This document shows positions 16,450 through 25,262 of a stretch of DNA of 40,601 nucleotides, one piece after another. The notes beneath the pieces are model-generated. The model was not told the DNA's origin. It saw only the letters and a list, made by a program, of their open reading frames with translations, and searched no databases. Origin of the DNA: SKPH01 sp051748565 (GTDB lineage: Bacteria > Bacillota > Dethiobacteria > DTU022); NCBI GenBank assembly GCA_051748565.1, contig JBNJHN010000012.1:1-40601 (forward strand). The letters are read 5' to 3'. The position numbers were made by a program, and so were the translations under genes. Each line of letters starts with the position of its first letter. Positions within the stretch are counted from its first letter, which is position 1.

Positions 16450-16896
16450 TCAACTCCGTTGCTTTTCTATTGAAGTTATTTTTTCAACACGTCTGATATG
16501 CCTTCCACCGCTAAACGAGGTTGTTAAAAAAACCTCGACGATACTAATTGCCAGTCCGGGACCGATGACCCTGGAACCCATAGCCAATATGTTGGCATCA
16601 TTGTGCTCCCGGGCACACTGCGCTGAATAAGCCTCGCAGCATAGAGCTGCACGAATTCCATGGTGTTTGTTTGCTGCAATTGAAACACCGATGCCAGTTC
16701 CACAAATTGTTATGCCAAAATCATACCCGCCGGATTGAACAGCTTGAGCTACCAAGGTGGCATTATCGGGATAGTCAGAACTTTCTTCAGAGTATACACC
16801 GAAATCTTTGTAAATCCTGGCTGTGGTTTTGAGGTAATCAGCTATCGTTTCTTTAAGCGGGAACCCGGCATGGTCGCTACCCAGAGCAATCTTCAT
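16450..16896 (-). CDS. rpiB: Ribose-5-phosphate isomerase B
   Basis: The 148-residue RpiB/LacAB-family sugar-phosphate isomerase interconverts ribose 5-phosphate and ribulose 5-phosphate. Visible motifs are ALGSDHAGFPLKE at the N terminus, DYPD, CGTGIGVSIAANK with the catalytic cysteine region, and REHNDANILAMGSR. ATG 16894-16896 is preferred because AAGGAGG lies 6 bases upstream; the ATG two codons earlier abuts that site. It overlaps the end of ywlE by 20 bases. Confidence 0.95.
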   Translation of the reverse strand: MKIALGSDHAGFPLKETIADYLKTTARIYKDFGVYSEESSDYPDNATLVAQAVQSGGYDFGITICGTGIGVSIAANKHHGIRAALCCEAYSAQCAREHNDANILAMGSRVIGPGLAISIVEVFLTTSFSGGRHIRRVEKITSIEKQRS

Positions 16897-17362
16897 CCGC
16901 ATCCTCCTTAAAAATAATGATAACCTTCTTTATACAAACCCTGATTTCCTCTAACACCTGACGATATTTTTGCAGTCCAAAGCCTGCCGGATCTTCAATA
17001 TCATAGCCTGTCTTTGTCATTCCGGTGAATTTTTTCAAAAGGTATGTTTTGTTACCCGCGGTCGGGAAGCGCGCACACAGCTGAAGAAGATGGTCTGCCG
17101 TCATTACCAGGATTAAGTCACTATCCTCGACCAAGTCGCGATCAACAACCCTGGCATAGTGTTTGTCCGGGTTCAGACCTTCAGAGGAAAGCAGCTGCCT
17201 GGTTAACTCGGAGGGCTTTTCTCCGGCAATGGCAGAGAGTCCGGCAGAAGAAACTTCAACTTTGAAGGGCAGATCGGTCCTGGCCAATTCGGACTTTAAG
17301 ATCATTTCTGCCATTGGGCTGCGACAGGTATTACCGGTGCAGATAAAAAGGACCTTCAGCAA
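16877..17362 (-). CDS. ywlE: Protein arginine phosphatase (YwlE-like)
   Basis: The 161-residue protein has the low-molecular-weight phosphatase fold with the P-loop CTGNTCRS at residues 8-15 (nucleophile C8, R14) and the general-acid region DIEDPAG. Thr12 in the loop, in place of the Ile seen in tyrosine phosphatases, is the residue known in Bacillus YwlE to select phosphoarginine. It would reverse McsB-type arginine phosphorylation that tags proteins for ClpCP; mcsB is not in the window. The start is TTG 17360-17362 with a GGAGGGG site 7 bases upstream. Confidence 0.9.
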   Translation of the reverse strand: MLKVLFICTGNTCRSPMAEMILKSELARTDLPFKVEVSSAGLSAIAGEKPSELTRQLLSSEGLNPDKHYARVVDRDLVEDSDLILVMTADHLLQLCARFPTAGNKTYLLKKFTGMTKTGYDIEDPAGFGLQKYRQVLEEIRVCIKKVIIIFKEDADEDCSG

Positions 17363-17379
17363 ATCAAAACCCCTCCATT

Positions 17380-18402
17380 TTAAACTTTTATAACTCTGGA
17401 TGCTGCTTTTCTCAAACGGTTCATTACTGCCAGGCCAAGACCAACGGGTTCAATTTCCTCAGCCAGAATTAAATCCACACCATGAGCATCCATTTGTCGA
17501 AGGTTCTGATACAGATGAGCCGCCAGTTCTTCATAACCGGCCGCGGATTTTATATATTTATGGAAACCGTGATCCAGGTATCCTACTTTAAAACCCTTCC
17601 AACAGTAATAATGGCTGATTGATTTAATAAGTGGGCGGCGTCTGTTTATGGGGCCGGTTAAGAGAACCAGGGGAGCCTTAGGAGAATAGTGACGGTATTT
17701 TATTCCCGGAGCAAGTGGTACTCCCGCTGAATATTTCAAACCCGATACCGCCACACGGCAACCTAGTGCTTCTTCCAGCTCTTCACGAGTTACCCCACCC
17801 GGCCTCAGAATAACCGGCACGGGCCCGGTTAAGTCAAGAACAGTGGACTCTACCCCTATCAGGCAGACCTTGCTTTTGATAACCGCATCAATACGGCCTG
17901 TAAGATCTTCAAGGACATGGCTATAAGTTGTAGGGCTGGGTCTGCCGGAACGATTCGCGCTGGGAGCCGCAACCGGTACTCCTGCAGCAGTTATCAGATC
18001 AAGAGCAACCGGGTGGTTAGGCATACGAACAGCAACGTTTGAAAGGTTGGCACTAACCAGTGCAGGAACATTTTCGGCCTTGGGCATAACCAGGCTTAAC
18101 GGACCAGGCCAAAACTTTTCCATCAGTATGCGGGCCCCGGCAGGCATGGATTTTACTACTTGACTGAGTTGTTTCAGATCAGATATATGTATAATAAGAG
18201 GATTATCTGAAGGCCGTCCTTTGGCAGTAAAAATACGCCTGATAGCTTTAATGTTCGTAGATGCAGCGCCCAGACCGTAAACGGTCTCAGTGGGGAAAGC
18301 CACCAGGCCGCCCCGTTTTATTATACCGCCCGCCCTGGACACAGAAGCAGGGTCTTCTCCAAGCAGCAGAGTCCCATTTACCCGTATTATAGGACGGTTC
18401 AA
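17380..18402 (-). CDS. sua5: L-threonylcarbamoyladenylate synthase (Sua5 type)
   Basis: The 340-residue enzyme makes threonylcarbamoyl-AMP from threonine, bicarbonate and ATP for the t6A37 modification of ANN-reading tRNAs. An N-terminal YrdC domain (about residues 15-205) contains FPTETVYGLG and the K61/R63 pair in KGRPSDNPL. A C-terminal Sua5 domain (about 215-338) follows, distinguishing it from the short TsaC. The first usable in-frame start is TTG 18400-18402; its ribosome site is weak. It lies between the Na/Pi transporter and ywlE genes. Confidence 0.95.
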   Translation of the reverse strand: MNRPIIRVNGTLLLGEDPASVSRAGGIIKRGGLVAFPTETVYGLGAASTNIKAIRRIFTAKGRPSDNPLIIHISDLKQLSQVVKSMPAGARILMEKFWPGPLSLVMPKAENVPALVSANLSNVAVRMPNHPVALDLITAAGVPVAAPSANRSGRPSPTTYSHVLEDLTGRIDAVIKSKVCLIGVESTVLDLTGPVPVILRPGGVTREELEEALGCRVAVSGLKYSAGVPLAPGIKYRHYSPKAPLVLLTGPINRRRPLIKSISHYYCWKGFKVGYLDHGFHKYIKSAAGYEELAAHLYQNLRQMDAHGVDLILAEEIEPVGLGLAVMNRLRKAASRVIKV

Positions 18403-18434
18403 AATATTTCATCTTCTTTCATGATTATAAATTT

Positions 18435-20036
18435 TTAATCTTCGAGGACCAGATGAGCAATATTATTGGCATGATCGGCAACCCTTTCCAGGTTGCTTAA
18501 AAGATCGAGGTAAATCACCCCGGCAGAAGGGTAGCATTTTTTAGTGTTAATTCGGTCAATATGCCTTTTTCGAAGAATCTTTTCATCTTCATCCACTTCA
18601 TCATCCATGGCAACTATTTGCTTCGCGGAATCCCGATCTTCAATTTCAAAAGCCTTAATCGCTTTTTCCAGCATCGAATCGACTTTATTATAAAATAAGG
18701 TTATCTCATCCAGGGCGGTTGCAGAAAACGGCAGGCGCTCTTCAGTTTTAACCTCGGAAAGCTGCATTATGTTTTCCGAATGATCGCCTATTCGCTCCAG
18801 GTCGTTGGCCGCAGACATCAAGCTCCCGACCATATTCGATTGTTCCCTGGTCAAGGAATGCTGCGAAAGATCCGCTAAGTATACATTTATTTCTCTTTCC
18901 AGACCGTCCACCAGATCTTCCATCTGTTCAATGTGTTTAATTTTTTTAAGATCTTCTTTAAGGAACACCTGCATTGATTCATTAAGCATCTCCCGGGCAA
19001 TACCGGCCATGCGCAGCAGTTCCATTTTAGCCCCCCCAATTGCTGCAGCCGGTGTTTTTAAAATACGCGGGTCAAGATATTTAGGCCCGAACTCTATCTT
19101 TTCGTCCTTACCGGGAACAATGTAACAAACGAGGCGGGTAAAATGTTTCAGGAAAATAATAAATATAACGGTATTTAAAATGTTAAAAACAGTGTGAGTG
19201 TTGGCAACCTGCCGTGGCACTGTTGAAGCAGTATGAATTATCAAATTGGTAAATGGCCCCAATAAGATCAAGGCCAGGCAAACCCCAATGACATTAAAGA
19301 GGACATGAGCAACAGCTGCACGGCGAGCAGCAACATTAGCACCGATGCCGGCAAGGATTGCTGTAATACTCGTACCAATATTAGTTCCCAGGACAAGAGG
19401 AACTGCTGCATGGAAGGGCACCAGATCTTGCAGGGTCAGTGCAATAATAACACCGGTAGCGGCACTGCTGCTTTGGATAAGTGCAGTAAAAGCTGCTCCG
19501 GCCAGAATCCCGAGAATTGGATATGAACTAAACTGCATAAGCATGTTATGAAATGCTTCCAACTCTCTTAACGGGCTCATGCCGGTGGACATTGTGGTCA
19601 TACCCAGAAATAGCAGGCCAAATCCGAGAATAGTCTGCCCCAGGTATCGCTGAAAACGACGTCGTCCAAAAAAGTTCAGCAGTGAACCGATCCCTATAGC
19701 CGGGAAAGCAATAACCCCAATTTTAAATGAAACTATCTGGGCAGTAACGGTTGTTCCTATATTTGCCCCTATAATTACGCTGATTGCCTGGGAAAGGTTC
19801 ATCAGCCCGGCATTAGCAAAACCGACAACCATGACTGAAGCAGTGCTGCTGCTTTGAACCAGAATTGTAACCAGTATACCGGTCAGGACTCCGATGACCG
19901 GTTTGTTGGTTAAAACTTCTAAAATACGACGGAAGCGATCACCTGTCGCTTTTTGCATTCCGGAGGCCATAATCTGAATGCCGAACAAAAAAAGGCCCAG
20001 GCCGCCGATAGTACTGAAGGCTATCTCCCAGAACAA
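18435..20036 (-). CDS. Na/Pi cotransporter with C-terminal PhoU domain
   Basis: The 533-residue protein is a NptA-like Na+/phosphate cotransporter of the SLC34-related family. The membrane part (about residues 1-310) has the two repeated signature motifs, QSSST at 61-65 and QSSSA near 188-192, each beginning a reentrant hairpin, plus NIGTTVTA and NIGTSITA. A cytoplasmic PhoU-like helical domain (about 335-530) follows. It would use the Na+ gradient to take up phosphate. The start is TTG 20034-20036 with a GGAGGGG site, and a clear sigma-A promoter lies upstream. It leads the run sua5-ywlE-rpiB-glyA-upp-comEB. Confidence 0.93.
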   Translation of the reverse strand: MFWEIAFSTIGGLGLFLFGIQIMASGMQKATGDRFRRILEVLTNKPVIGVLTGILVTILVQSSSTASVMVVGFANAGLMNLSQAISVIIGANIGTTVTAQIVSFKIGVIAFPAIGIGSLLNFFGRRRFQRYLGQTILGFGLLFLGMTTMSTGMSPLRELEAFHNMLMQFSSYPILGILAGAAFTALIQSSSAATGVIIALTLQDLVPFHAAVPLVLGTNIGTSITAILAGIGANVAARRAAVAHVLFNVIGVCLALILLGPFTNLIIHTASTVPRQVANTHTVFNILNTVIFIIFLKHFTRLVCYIVPGKDEKIEFGPKYLDPRILKTPAAAIGGAKMELLRMAGIAREMLNESMQVFLKEDLKKIKHIEQMEDLVDGLEREINVYLADLSQHSLTREQSNMVGSLMSAANDLERIGDHSENIMQLSEVKTEERLPFSATALDEITLFYNKVDSMLEKAIKAFEIEDRDSAKQIVAMDDEVDEDEKILRKRHIDRINTKKCYPSAGVIYLDLLSNLERVADHANNIAHLVLED

Positions 20037-20090
20037 ATACTGACCCCTCCATAAAAAGGGTTGCCTGCCAGACGCAGATCATCATTTCAC

Positions 20091-20119
20091 ATTATAAATT
20101 ATCCTCTTGTTAATTTCAA
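20091..20119 (-). promoter_or_regulatory. Promoter of the Na/Pi cotransporter operon
   Basis: The minus strand has TTGAAA (20114-20119), a 17-base spacer, and TATAAT (20091-20096), close to the sigma-A consensus. It is divergent from the nikR promoter about 60 bases away and gives a leader of about 50 bases. Confidence 0.75.
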
Positions 20120-20179
20120 TTTATTCTTCACTTTACCTTTATTTCTTTTAACTAAAAAAAATCTGGAATAAAATTGATG

Positions 20180-20188
20180 TGCTATAAT
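20180..20188 (+). promoter_or_regulatory. Extended -10 promoter of nikR
   Basis: TGCTATAAT is a perfect -10 with the TGn extension. There is no good -35 at the right distance, as is usual for extended -10 promoters. Transcription would start around 20195, about 24 bases before the ATG. Confidence 0.6.
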
Positions 20189-20205
20189 CAAAACATTAAG
20201 TTTTG
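20189..20205. promoter_or_regulatory. Perfect dyad between the nikR -10 and ribosome site
   Basis: CAAAAC (20189-20194), a 5-base centre, and GTTTTG (20200-20205) form a perfect inverted repeat that starts right after the -10 box and ends in the Shine-Dalgarno GGAGGTGA. The place is ideal for an operator used in autoregulation. It does not match the E. coli NikR operator (GTATGA-N16-TCATAC). A small RNA hairpin is the alternative. Confidence 0.4.
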
Positions 20206-20218
20206 GAGGTGAAGTTAA

Positions 20219-20638
20219 ATGTCAGGCTTGATCAGGTTTGGCATTTCGATGGAAAAAGAACTTATGGTACGACTGGACGAAGAAATTGTAAAACGGGGCT
20301 ATCCCAATCGATCAGAGGCAATCAGGGATCTTATTCGCAATCAATTGGTGGAGCTGGACTGGTCCAGGGATGACCAGGAAGTAGCCGGAACAATTACAAT
20401 AATTTACAACCATCATGTCAGGGGTTTGAGCGACCTGCTTCTTGAACTACAGCACGAGCATCACAGTATGATCATATCAGTTATGCATGTTCACCTTGAA
20501 CATGACCATTGCCTGGAAGTAATGGTCATAAAGGGCCAGGCTGCTGAAGCAAAAGAACTTTCAGGCCGGCTGATCGGTGTTAAAGGTGTCAAGCACGGCA
20601 AACTGACCATCACATCAACAGGAAAAGGACTTAATTAA
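20219..20638 (+). CDS. nikR: NikR-like nickel-responsive regulator
   Basis: The 139-residue protein has an N-terminal ribbon-helix-helix DNA-binding domain (about residues 4-50, with RFGISMEKELMVRLDEEI and NRSEAIRDLIR) and a C-terminal ACT-like metal-binding domain. The nickel ligands are complete: H79, H90, H92 and C98, each offset by three from E. coli H76, H87, H89 and C95. It would repress nickel uptake or other genes when nickel is bound. It is the only plus-strand gene of the window. No nickel transporter, hydrogenase or urease gene is nearby. Its stop overlaps the end of the convergent prmC. Confidence 0.94.
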   Translation: MSGLIRFGISMEKELMVRLDEEIVKRGYPNRSEAIRDLIRNQLVELDWSRDDQEVAGTITIIYNHHVRGLSDLLLELQHEHHSMIISVMHVHLEHDHCLEVMVIKGQAAEAKELSGRLIGVKGVKHGKLTITSTGKGLN

Positions 20639-21509
20639 ATTCCCCTTCCAGCAAACGTTGATGTCCGAGCAAGTCTCTGCGCCAATTTATTGATCGGAAC
20701 AGGCCCGTTTGCAGGCAGAGGTTTTCTATTTTTTCTTTATGATCTGCACCGACTTCAAAAAGCAACAAGCCCGGCCTTTGAATATAATCGGATAATTTTT
20801 TTAAAATAGCGCGGTAACCATCCAGGCCATCTTTTCCACCATGCAGAGCCTCAACTGGTTCGTATTCTCTAATATGCCCCGGCAGACTTTCCATCTCTGA
20901 ACTGTTAATGTACGGCGGGTTGGAAATGACCAGATTATAAAGCGGCTTTGGCCTGATAGCTTCCAGGGCATCAAAATAACTGCCACAATAAAACCCAATT
21001 TTACTTTCAACCCCATGTTCAACTGCATTAATTCTGGCCGTAGCAAGCGCTGCTGCGGATACATCTACAGCCGTAACTGATACCAAGGGCAGCTCTAAAG
21101 CCAGGGTAATTGCCAGGATTCCGCTTCCGGTGCCCAGATCAATAGCATCTATCTTGGCCAGATCTTTATTATGTTTTGACCACTCTAATGCACTGTCAAT
21201 AATTAATTCAGTTTCCGGCCGGGGTATTAAAACATTCCTGTTAACGAGAAAACGCCTGCCATAAAAAAACTTTTCTCCTGTGATATAAGCAAAAGGCTCC
21301 CCTGAACATCTTCTTTCTACCAGATCACAATAGGCCCTTTTCGTTTGATGGGGGATTATTTCGGCTCTATTCAGATAAAGCTGCAGCCTGCCAAGCTGCA
21401 TGCAAAAAGCCAGTAGCAACTCTGCTTCAATGCGGTAATCATTTATACCCGCATCTTTCAAGCAAGAAGAAGCTCTTCGCAGAGCTTCTTCAATCTTTAT
21501 TGGGTTCAA
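20631..21509 (-). CDS. prmC: Release factor glutamine methyltransferase
   Basis: The 292-residue enzyme methylates the glutamine of the GGQ motif in release factors, using SAM. An N-terminal helical domain (about 1-85) precedes a Rossmann methyltransferase domain with DLGTGSGILAI and the catalytic NPPY in ISNPPYINSSE. It follows prfA, its substrate gene, by 7 bases, a widespread arrangement. The start is TTG 21507-21509 with an AGGAGA site. The last 8 bases overlap nikR on the other strand through a shared TTAATTAA that holds both stop codons. Confidence 0.95.
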   Translation of the reverse strand: MNPIKIEEALRRASSCLKDAGINDYRIEAELLLAFCMQLGRLQLYLNRAEIIPHQTKRAYCDLVERRCSGEPFAYITGEKFFYGRRFLVNRNVLIPRPETELIIDSALEWSKHNKDLAKIDAIDLGTGSGILAITLALELPLVSVTAVDVSAAALATARINAVEHGVESKIGFYCGSYFDALEAIRPKPLYNLVISNPPYINSSEMESLPGHIREYEPVEALHGGKDGLDGYRAILKKLSDYIQRPGLLLFEVGADHKEKIENLCLQTGLFRSINWRRDLLGHQRLLEGEFN

Positions 21510-21516
21510 TGTAAAA

Positions 21517-22587
21517 TCAGTCTCCTGCCGCTTTCAGTTTTTCCGACCGCTCATTGGCAATTAATTCTTCAACGATATCATCAAGATCACCGGCCAGCAC
21601 CAGGTCAAGCTTGTGTAAAGTCAGATTTATCCTATGATCGGTAACCCGGTTCTGAGGATAATTGTAAGTTCGAATTCGCTCACTACGATCACCGCTGCCA
21701 ACCATAGTTTTACGGGCCTGAGCCTGCTCAGCTGTTTGCTCGGAAATATATTTATTCAGCAACCTGCTGCGTAATATGCGCAGGGCTTTTTCTTTATTCT
21801 GGAGCTGTGATTTTTCATCCTGACAACTAACTACAAGCCCTGATGGCAGGTGGGTGATTCGTACAGCTGACTGAGTAGTATTCACACTCTGTCCCCCCGG
21901 ACCTGTCGCACAAAAAGTATCAACCCGCAAATCCTGGGGGTTGATTTCCACTTCAATTTCTTCTACCTCCGGCAATACTGCCACTGTCGCCGCCGAAGTA
22001 TGAATACGGCCACCCGATTCTGTTGTCGGTATCCTTTGGACCCTGTGAACTCCACTCTCGAATTTTAAACAGCTGTATGCTCCTTTTCCTTCTATACCAA
22101 GAATAATTTCTCTATAACCTCCAATGTCGGTGGGATGGGATTCGACAATTTCGACCTTAAAATTTTTTTGTTCAGCATAACGGGCATACATCTTCATAAG
22201 GTCAGCTGCAAACAGGGCTGCTTCATCGCCCCCGGTGCCCGCTCTAATTTCAATAAAAACACTTTTATCATCGTATGGATCCTTAGGTATAAGCTGTTCT
22301 TTAAGTTCCGCCTCAACTTTTTCTTTTTCCAGCTTTAGAGAGTCCACTTCCGCTCGGAGATAGTCGGTCATCTCAGCTTCTTCGCTTCCTTTAAGCATTT
22401 CTTCCGCATCAGATAGTTCACGGTTAATCTCTCTTAGGCGGCGAATTAATTCAATGATGGGCGCAATAGAAGCAATCTCTCGCGACATACTTAACCATTT
22501 TTCACGTTGGTCAAGTACTTTGGGATCACTGAGCATTTGTTCAAGTTCGCTATAACGTTTTTCGATAACTTCCAGCTTTTCATACAC
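21517..22587 (-). CDS. prfA: Peptide chain release factor 1
   Basis: The 356-residue RF1 reads UAA and UAG. GGQ is at residues 231-233 in TGPGGQSVNTTQSAVR. The stop-codon recognition tripeptide is PTT at 187-189 (RIPTTESGGRIHTS), a variant of the PxT of RF1 and unlike the SPF of RF2. The start is GTG 22585-22587 with a GAGGTGA site 6 bases upstream. A terminator separates it from rpmE, so it probably has its own promoter in the 72 bases before it, though I see no good consensus there. Confidence 0.97.
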   Translation of the reverse strand: MYEKLEVIEKRYSELEQMLSDPKVLDQREKWLSMSREIASIAPIIELIRRLREINRELSDAEEMLKGSEEAEMTDYLRAEVDSLKLEKEKVEAELKEQLIPKDPYDDKSVFIEIRAGTGGDEAALFAADLMKMYARYAEQKNFKVEIVESHPTDIGGYREIILGIEGKGAYSCLKFESGVHRVQRIPTTESGGRIHTSAATVAVLPEVEEIEVEINPQDLRVDTFCATGPGGQSVNTTQSAVRITHLPSGLVVSCQDEKSQLQNKEKALRILRSRLLNKYISEQTAEQAQARKTMVGSGDRSERIRTYNYPQNRVTDHRINLTLHKLDLVLAGDLDDIVEELIANERSEKLKAAGD

Positions 22588-22659
22588 TTAGAGTCACCTC
22601 AAAAATTGTCCATTACCATCAATAAGTCTAAACAGCATCAAAGATCTGCTGTACAATAG

Positions 22660-22688
22660 AAAAAGAGCAGAGCGCATGTGCTCTGCTC
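22660..22688 (-). terminator. Intrinsic terminator after rpmE
   Basis: On the minus strand GAGCAGAG and CTCTGCTC form a perfect 8-base-pair stem with an 8-base loop, followed by TTTTTCT. It begins about 5 bases after the rpmE stop codon. Confidence 0.85.
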
Positions 22689-22693
22689 CCGGA

Positions 22694-22891
22694 TTACATG
22701 CCGTATTTGCGTTTGAATCGCTCCACACGCCCCCCGGTGTCGACGAACTTTTGCTTACCGGTAAAGAAGGGATGGCATTTGGAGCATATTTCCACCTTAA
22801 TTGTCTCTTTCGTAGAACCTGTTTCAAATGTTTCACCGCAGGCACATATAACTTTCGCGCGGTAATATTTTGGGTGTATTTCCGCCTTCAT
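22694..22891 (-). CDS. rpmE: 50S ribosomal protein L31 (zinc form)
   Basis: The 65-residue L31 has all four zinc cysteines (C16, C18, C36, C39), so it is the C+ form that can store zinc, and ends in the usual RVERFKRKYGM. The ATG has an AAGGAGGATTAA site. It follows rho by 105 bases, as in Bacillus and many other Firmicutes. Confidence 0.97.
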   Translation of the reverse strand: MKAEIHPKYYRAKVICACGETFETGSTKETIKVEICSKCHPFFTGKQKFVDTGGRVERFKRKYGM

Positions 22892-22996
22892 TCGATTAAT
22901 CCTCCTTCGTTCTCCAGTCCCGGAATCAAATCATAGCATAAAGCCTTCTGTTCTGCAACCACCTGATTATTCGGGGGGAAGCAGAAACGTCCATGG

Positions 22997-24241
22997 TTAC
23001 ATTGTATGCATATTTTCAAGAAATTCCTCGTTTGTTTTTGTTTTTTTAAGCCTGTCCATAAGCGCTTCAAGGAATTCAACACTGGAACTGCTGCCCATAG
23101 CTTTTCTCAAAGCCCACATTAACTCTATTTTATGCTCATCAAGAAGCAGTTCCTCACGGCGGGTGCCCGAACGGGAAATGTCAATGGCGGGGAATATACG
23201 GCGCTCAGCTATACGCCGATCCAGATGCAGTTCCATATTTCCCGTACCCTTGAATTCTTCATAGACCACATCATCCATACGACTGCCGGTGTCAACAATC
23301 GCCGTTGCCAGAACCGTTAAACTACCCCCACCGTCTATATTGCGTGCTGCACCGAAAAATCGCTTGGGTTTGTAGAAAGCACCGGGATCAATGCCGCCTG
23401 AAAGAGTCCGGCCACTTGGTGGTATAACCAGGTTATAGGCTCTCGTCAACCTGGTGATACTATCCAGCAGCACGGCAACGTCCCGGCCCTGTTCAACCAG
23501 CCGTTGAGAGCGCTCAAGGACCAGTTCCGCAATGTGTATGTGGTTCTCCGGTTTTTGGTCAAAAGTTGAACTGACCACATCAGCATTAACACTGCGCTCC
23601 ATATCGGTTACTTCTTCCGGCCTTTCATCGATCAGCAAAATGATCAATTTAACATCAGGATGGTTTATGGAAATGCTGTTGGCGAGCTGTTTTAGAAGCA
23701 TTGTCTTGCCGGCCTTTGGCGGTGACACAATCAAACCCCGCTGACCTTTGCCGACAGGAATTAAGAGATCGATGATTCTTGTCGATAGAATGTGAGGTTT
23801 TGTTTCCATGCGAATTGCCTCATCAGGGTGGATCGGAACAAGCGCACCAAAACGAGGCCGACTTGCCAGACGTTCCGGTTCATCATCGTTAATTTTTTCA
23901 ACCTGAAGCAGGGCATAATAGCGTTCGTTATCTTTAGGCGGGCGGATCCTTCCAGTGATTATATCTCCTGTTCGCATGTTGAAGCGACGTATCTGGGAGG
24001 CAGAAATATAAATATCGTCTTCAGAAAAATAATATTTTTTTCGTCTTAAAAAACCGAAGCCGTCAGCCATAATTTCCAGCATTCCTGATGCACTATGCTG
24101 TTCACCATTTTCGGAAAACAAACGTGTCAGTGCATCAATCAGCTCCTGCTTGCGCATAGTAGACTGACCTTTAACCTCATGCTCCTTTGCAAGACGATGC
24201 AGGTCATTTAAGGTCATTGTTTTTAATTTTTCCGTATCCAA
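22997..24241 (-). CDS. rho: Transcription termination factor Rho
   Basis: The 414-residue hexameric RNA helicase ends untranslated transcripts. The N-terminal Rho-N helical domain (about 5-45) and OB fold (about 50-120) precede the RecA-like ATPase domain. Walker A is SPPKAGKT at 173-180, Walker B lies in VAVLLDSITRLTRAYN, and the Q-loop region GALRKA is present as WALRKAMGSS. The start is TTG 24239-24241 behind an AGGTGGTGG site; the ATG eight codons later is an alternative. It follows the exchanger gene by 19 bases. Confidence 0.97.
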   Translation of the reverse strand: MDTEKLKTMTLNDLHRLAKEHEVKGQSTMRKQELIDALTRLFSENGEQHSASGMLEIMADGFGFLRRKKYYFSEDDIYISASQIRRFNMRTGDIITGRIRPPKDNERYYALLQVEKINDDEPERLASRPRFGALVPIHPDEAIRMETKPHILSTRIIDLLIPVGKGQRGLIVSPPKAGKTMLLKQLANSISINHPDVKLIILLIDERPEEVTDMERSVNADVVSSTFDQKPENHIHIAELVLERSQRLVEQGRDVAVLLDSITRLTRAYNLVIPPSGRTLSGGIDPGAFYKPKRFFGAARNIDGGGSLTVLATAIVDTGSRMDDVVYEEFKGTGNMELHLDRRIAERRIFPAIDISRSGTRREELLLDEHKIELMWALRKAMGSSSSVEFLEALMDRLKKTKTNEEFLENMHTM

Positions 24242-24260
24242 AACTAGCCACCACCTTTTG

Positions 24261-25262
24261 TTAGTTGCCTCCGGACTTAAAGAGCAGGAAAACCGCAGCC
24301 AGGTAACCGGCCAAAACCAAAAAAGTATCGTACCCGATGCAGAAAACCTTTTTATCCGACCTGTAAATCAGGCCGAATATGATTATTGTGCTTAACAAGA
24401 TGACCATGAACGCTGATACCAGATGACTGGCAGATACCACATAAAGGAGCGGACCCTGACGATAAAAAAGGTCGGCCAGGAATATAACAAAAAAATTCAT
24501 AAAATTTGCCCCGAAAATATTGGCCACAGCCATATCAAGGTACCCCAACCTCACCGCTGTTATAGTAGTAACAGACTCAGGGAGTGAAGTGCTGATTGCC
24601 AGGAATATTGAACCGACAAAAGTATGACCAAGTTCGGTTTCCAAAGCGATCCGGTCAGATGCTCCGGTAATCAGCACACCGGCGAGAACAATAAACCCGG
24701 CTGCTATTGAAAACTGCAGCAGCGCCCGGCCGGTAGAAATAGACTTTTTATCAGCATGGATCTCTTTGCCGGGGGGCACGAGAGGCAGAATTTTCTTTTC
24801 ATAACGATATAGTAACCTGCTGCCATAAATATAAGCCATCGCTATAAGCAGGGTCTCAGATCCAATCCACCCGATAGGCAAATATACAACTCCGAGCATG
24901 GCAATTGAAGCCAGGCATATGGTTATAATACTCAGTGACGCAGTAATGATATGACCCTGATTAATACGAGCCGTTAAAGGACCTCTTCCTTCCAATAAAT
25001 CAATTACCGCCAGCAGCGACAGGTTGAAAAGGCAGCTCCCAAGGATATTGCCTATAGCCAGATCGGGGGCATCGATAAAAACTGCACTCAGCGTTGTCAC
25101 AAGTTCCGGTAAAGAAGTAGCCAGAGGCAGCATCATCGCCCCTATCCAGGCTGTCCCGATGCCGGTATTCTCAGCAACCACAGCTGCATTCTTTGTTAGC
25201 TGACTACCTGCTAAGATAATAATTGATGCACAGATAAAAAACTGTAACCAAGGATTAACCAT
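24261..25262 (-). CDS. CaCA-family sodium/calcium exchanger
   Basis: The 333-residue membrane protein has about ten helices and two alpha repeats: ATSLPELVTTLSA with GNILGSCLFN (about residues 48-84), and STSLPESVTTITA with ANIFGANFMN (about 220-260). The acidic residue in each PE(L/S)VTT motif coordinates the cation. The family exchanges Na+ for Ca2+ (some members use H+ or K+); the direction and exact ion cannot be read here. The ATG has a GGGAGTG site. It seems to lead the unit exchanger-rho-rpmE. Confidence 0.88.
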   Translation of the reverse strand: MVNPWLQFFICASIIILAGSQLTKNAAVVAENTGIGTAWIGAMMLPLATSLPELVTTLSAVFIDAPDLAIGNILGSCLFNLSLLAVIDLLEGRGPLTARINQGHIITASLSIITICLASIAMLGVVYLPIGWIGSETLLIAMAYIYGSRLLYRYEKKILPLVPPGKEIHADKKSISTGRALLQFSIAAGFIVLAGVLITGASDRIALETELGHTFVGSIFLAISTSLPESVTTITAVRLGYLDMAVANIFGANFMNFFVIFLADLFYRQGPLLYVVSASHLVSAFMVILLSTIIIFGLIYRSDKKVFCIGYDTFLVLAGYLAAVFLLFKSGGN

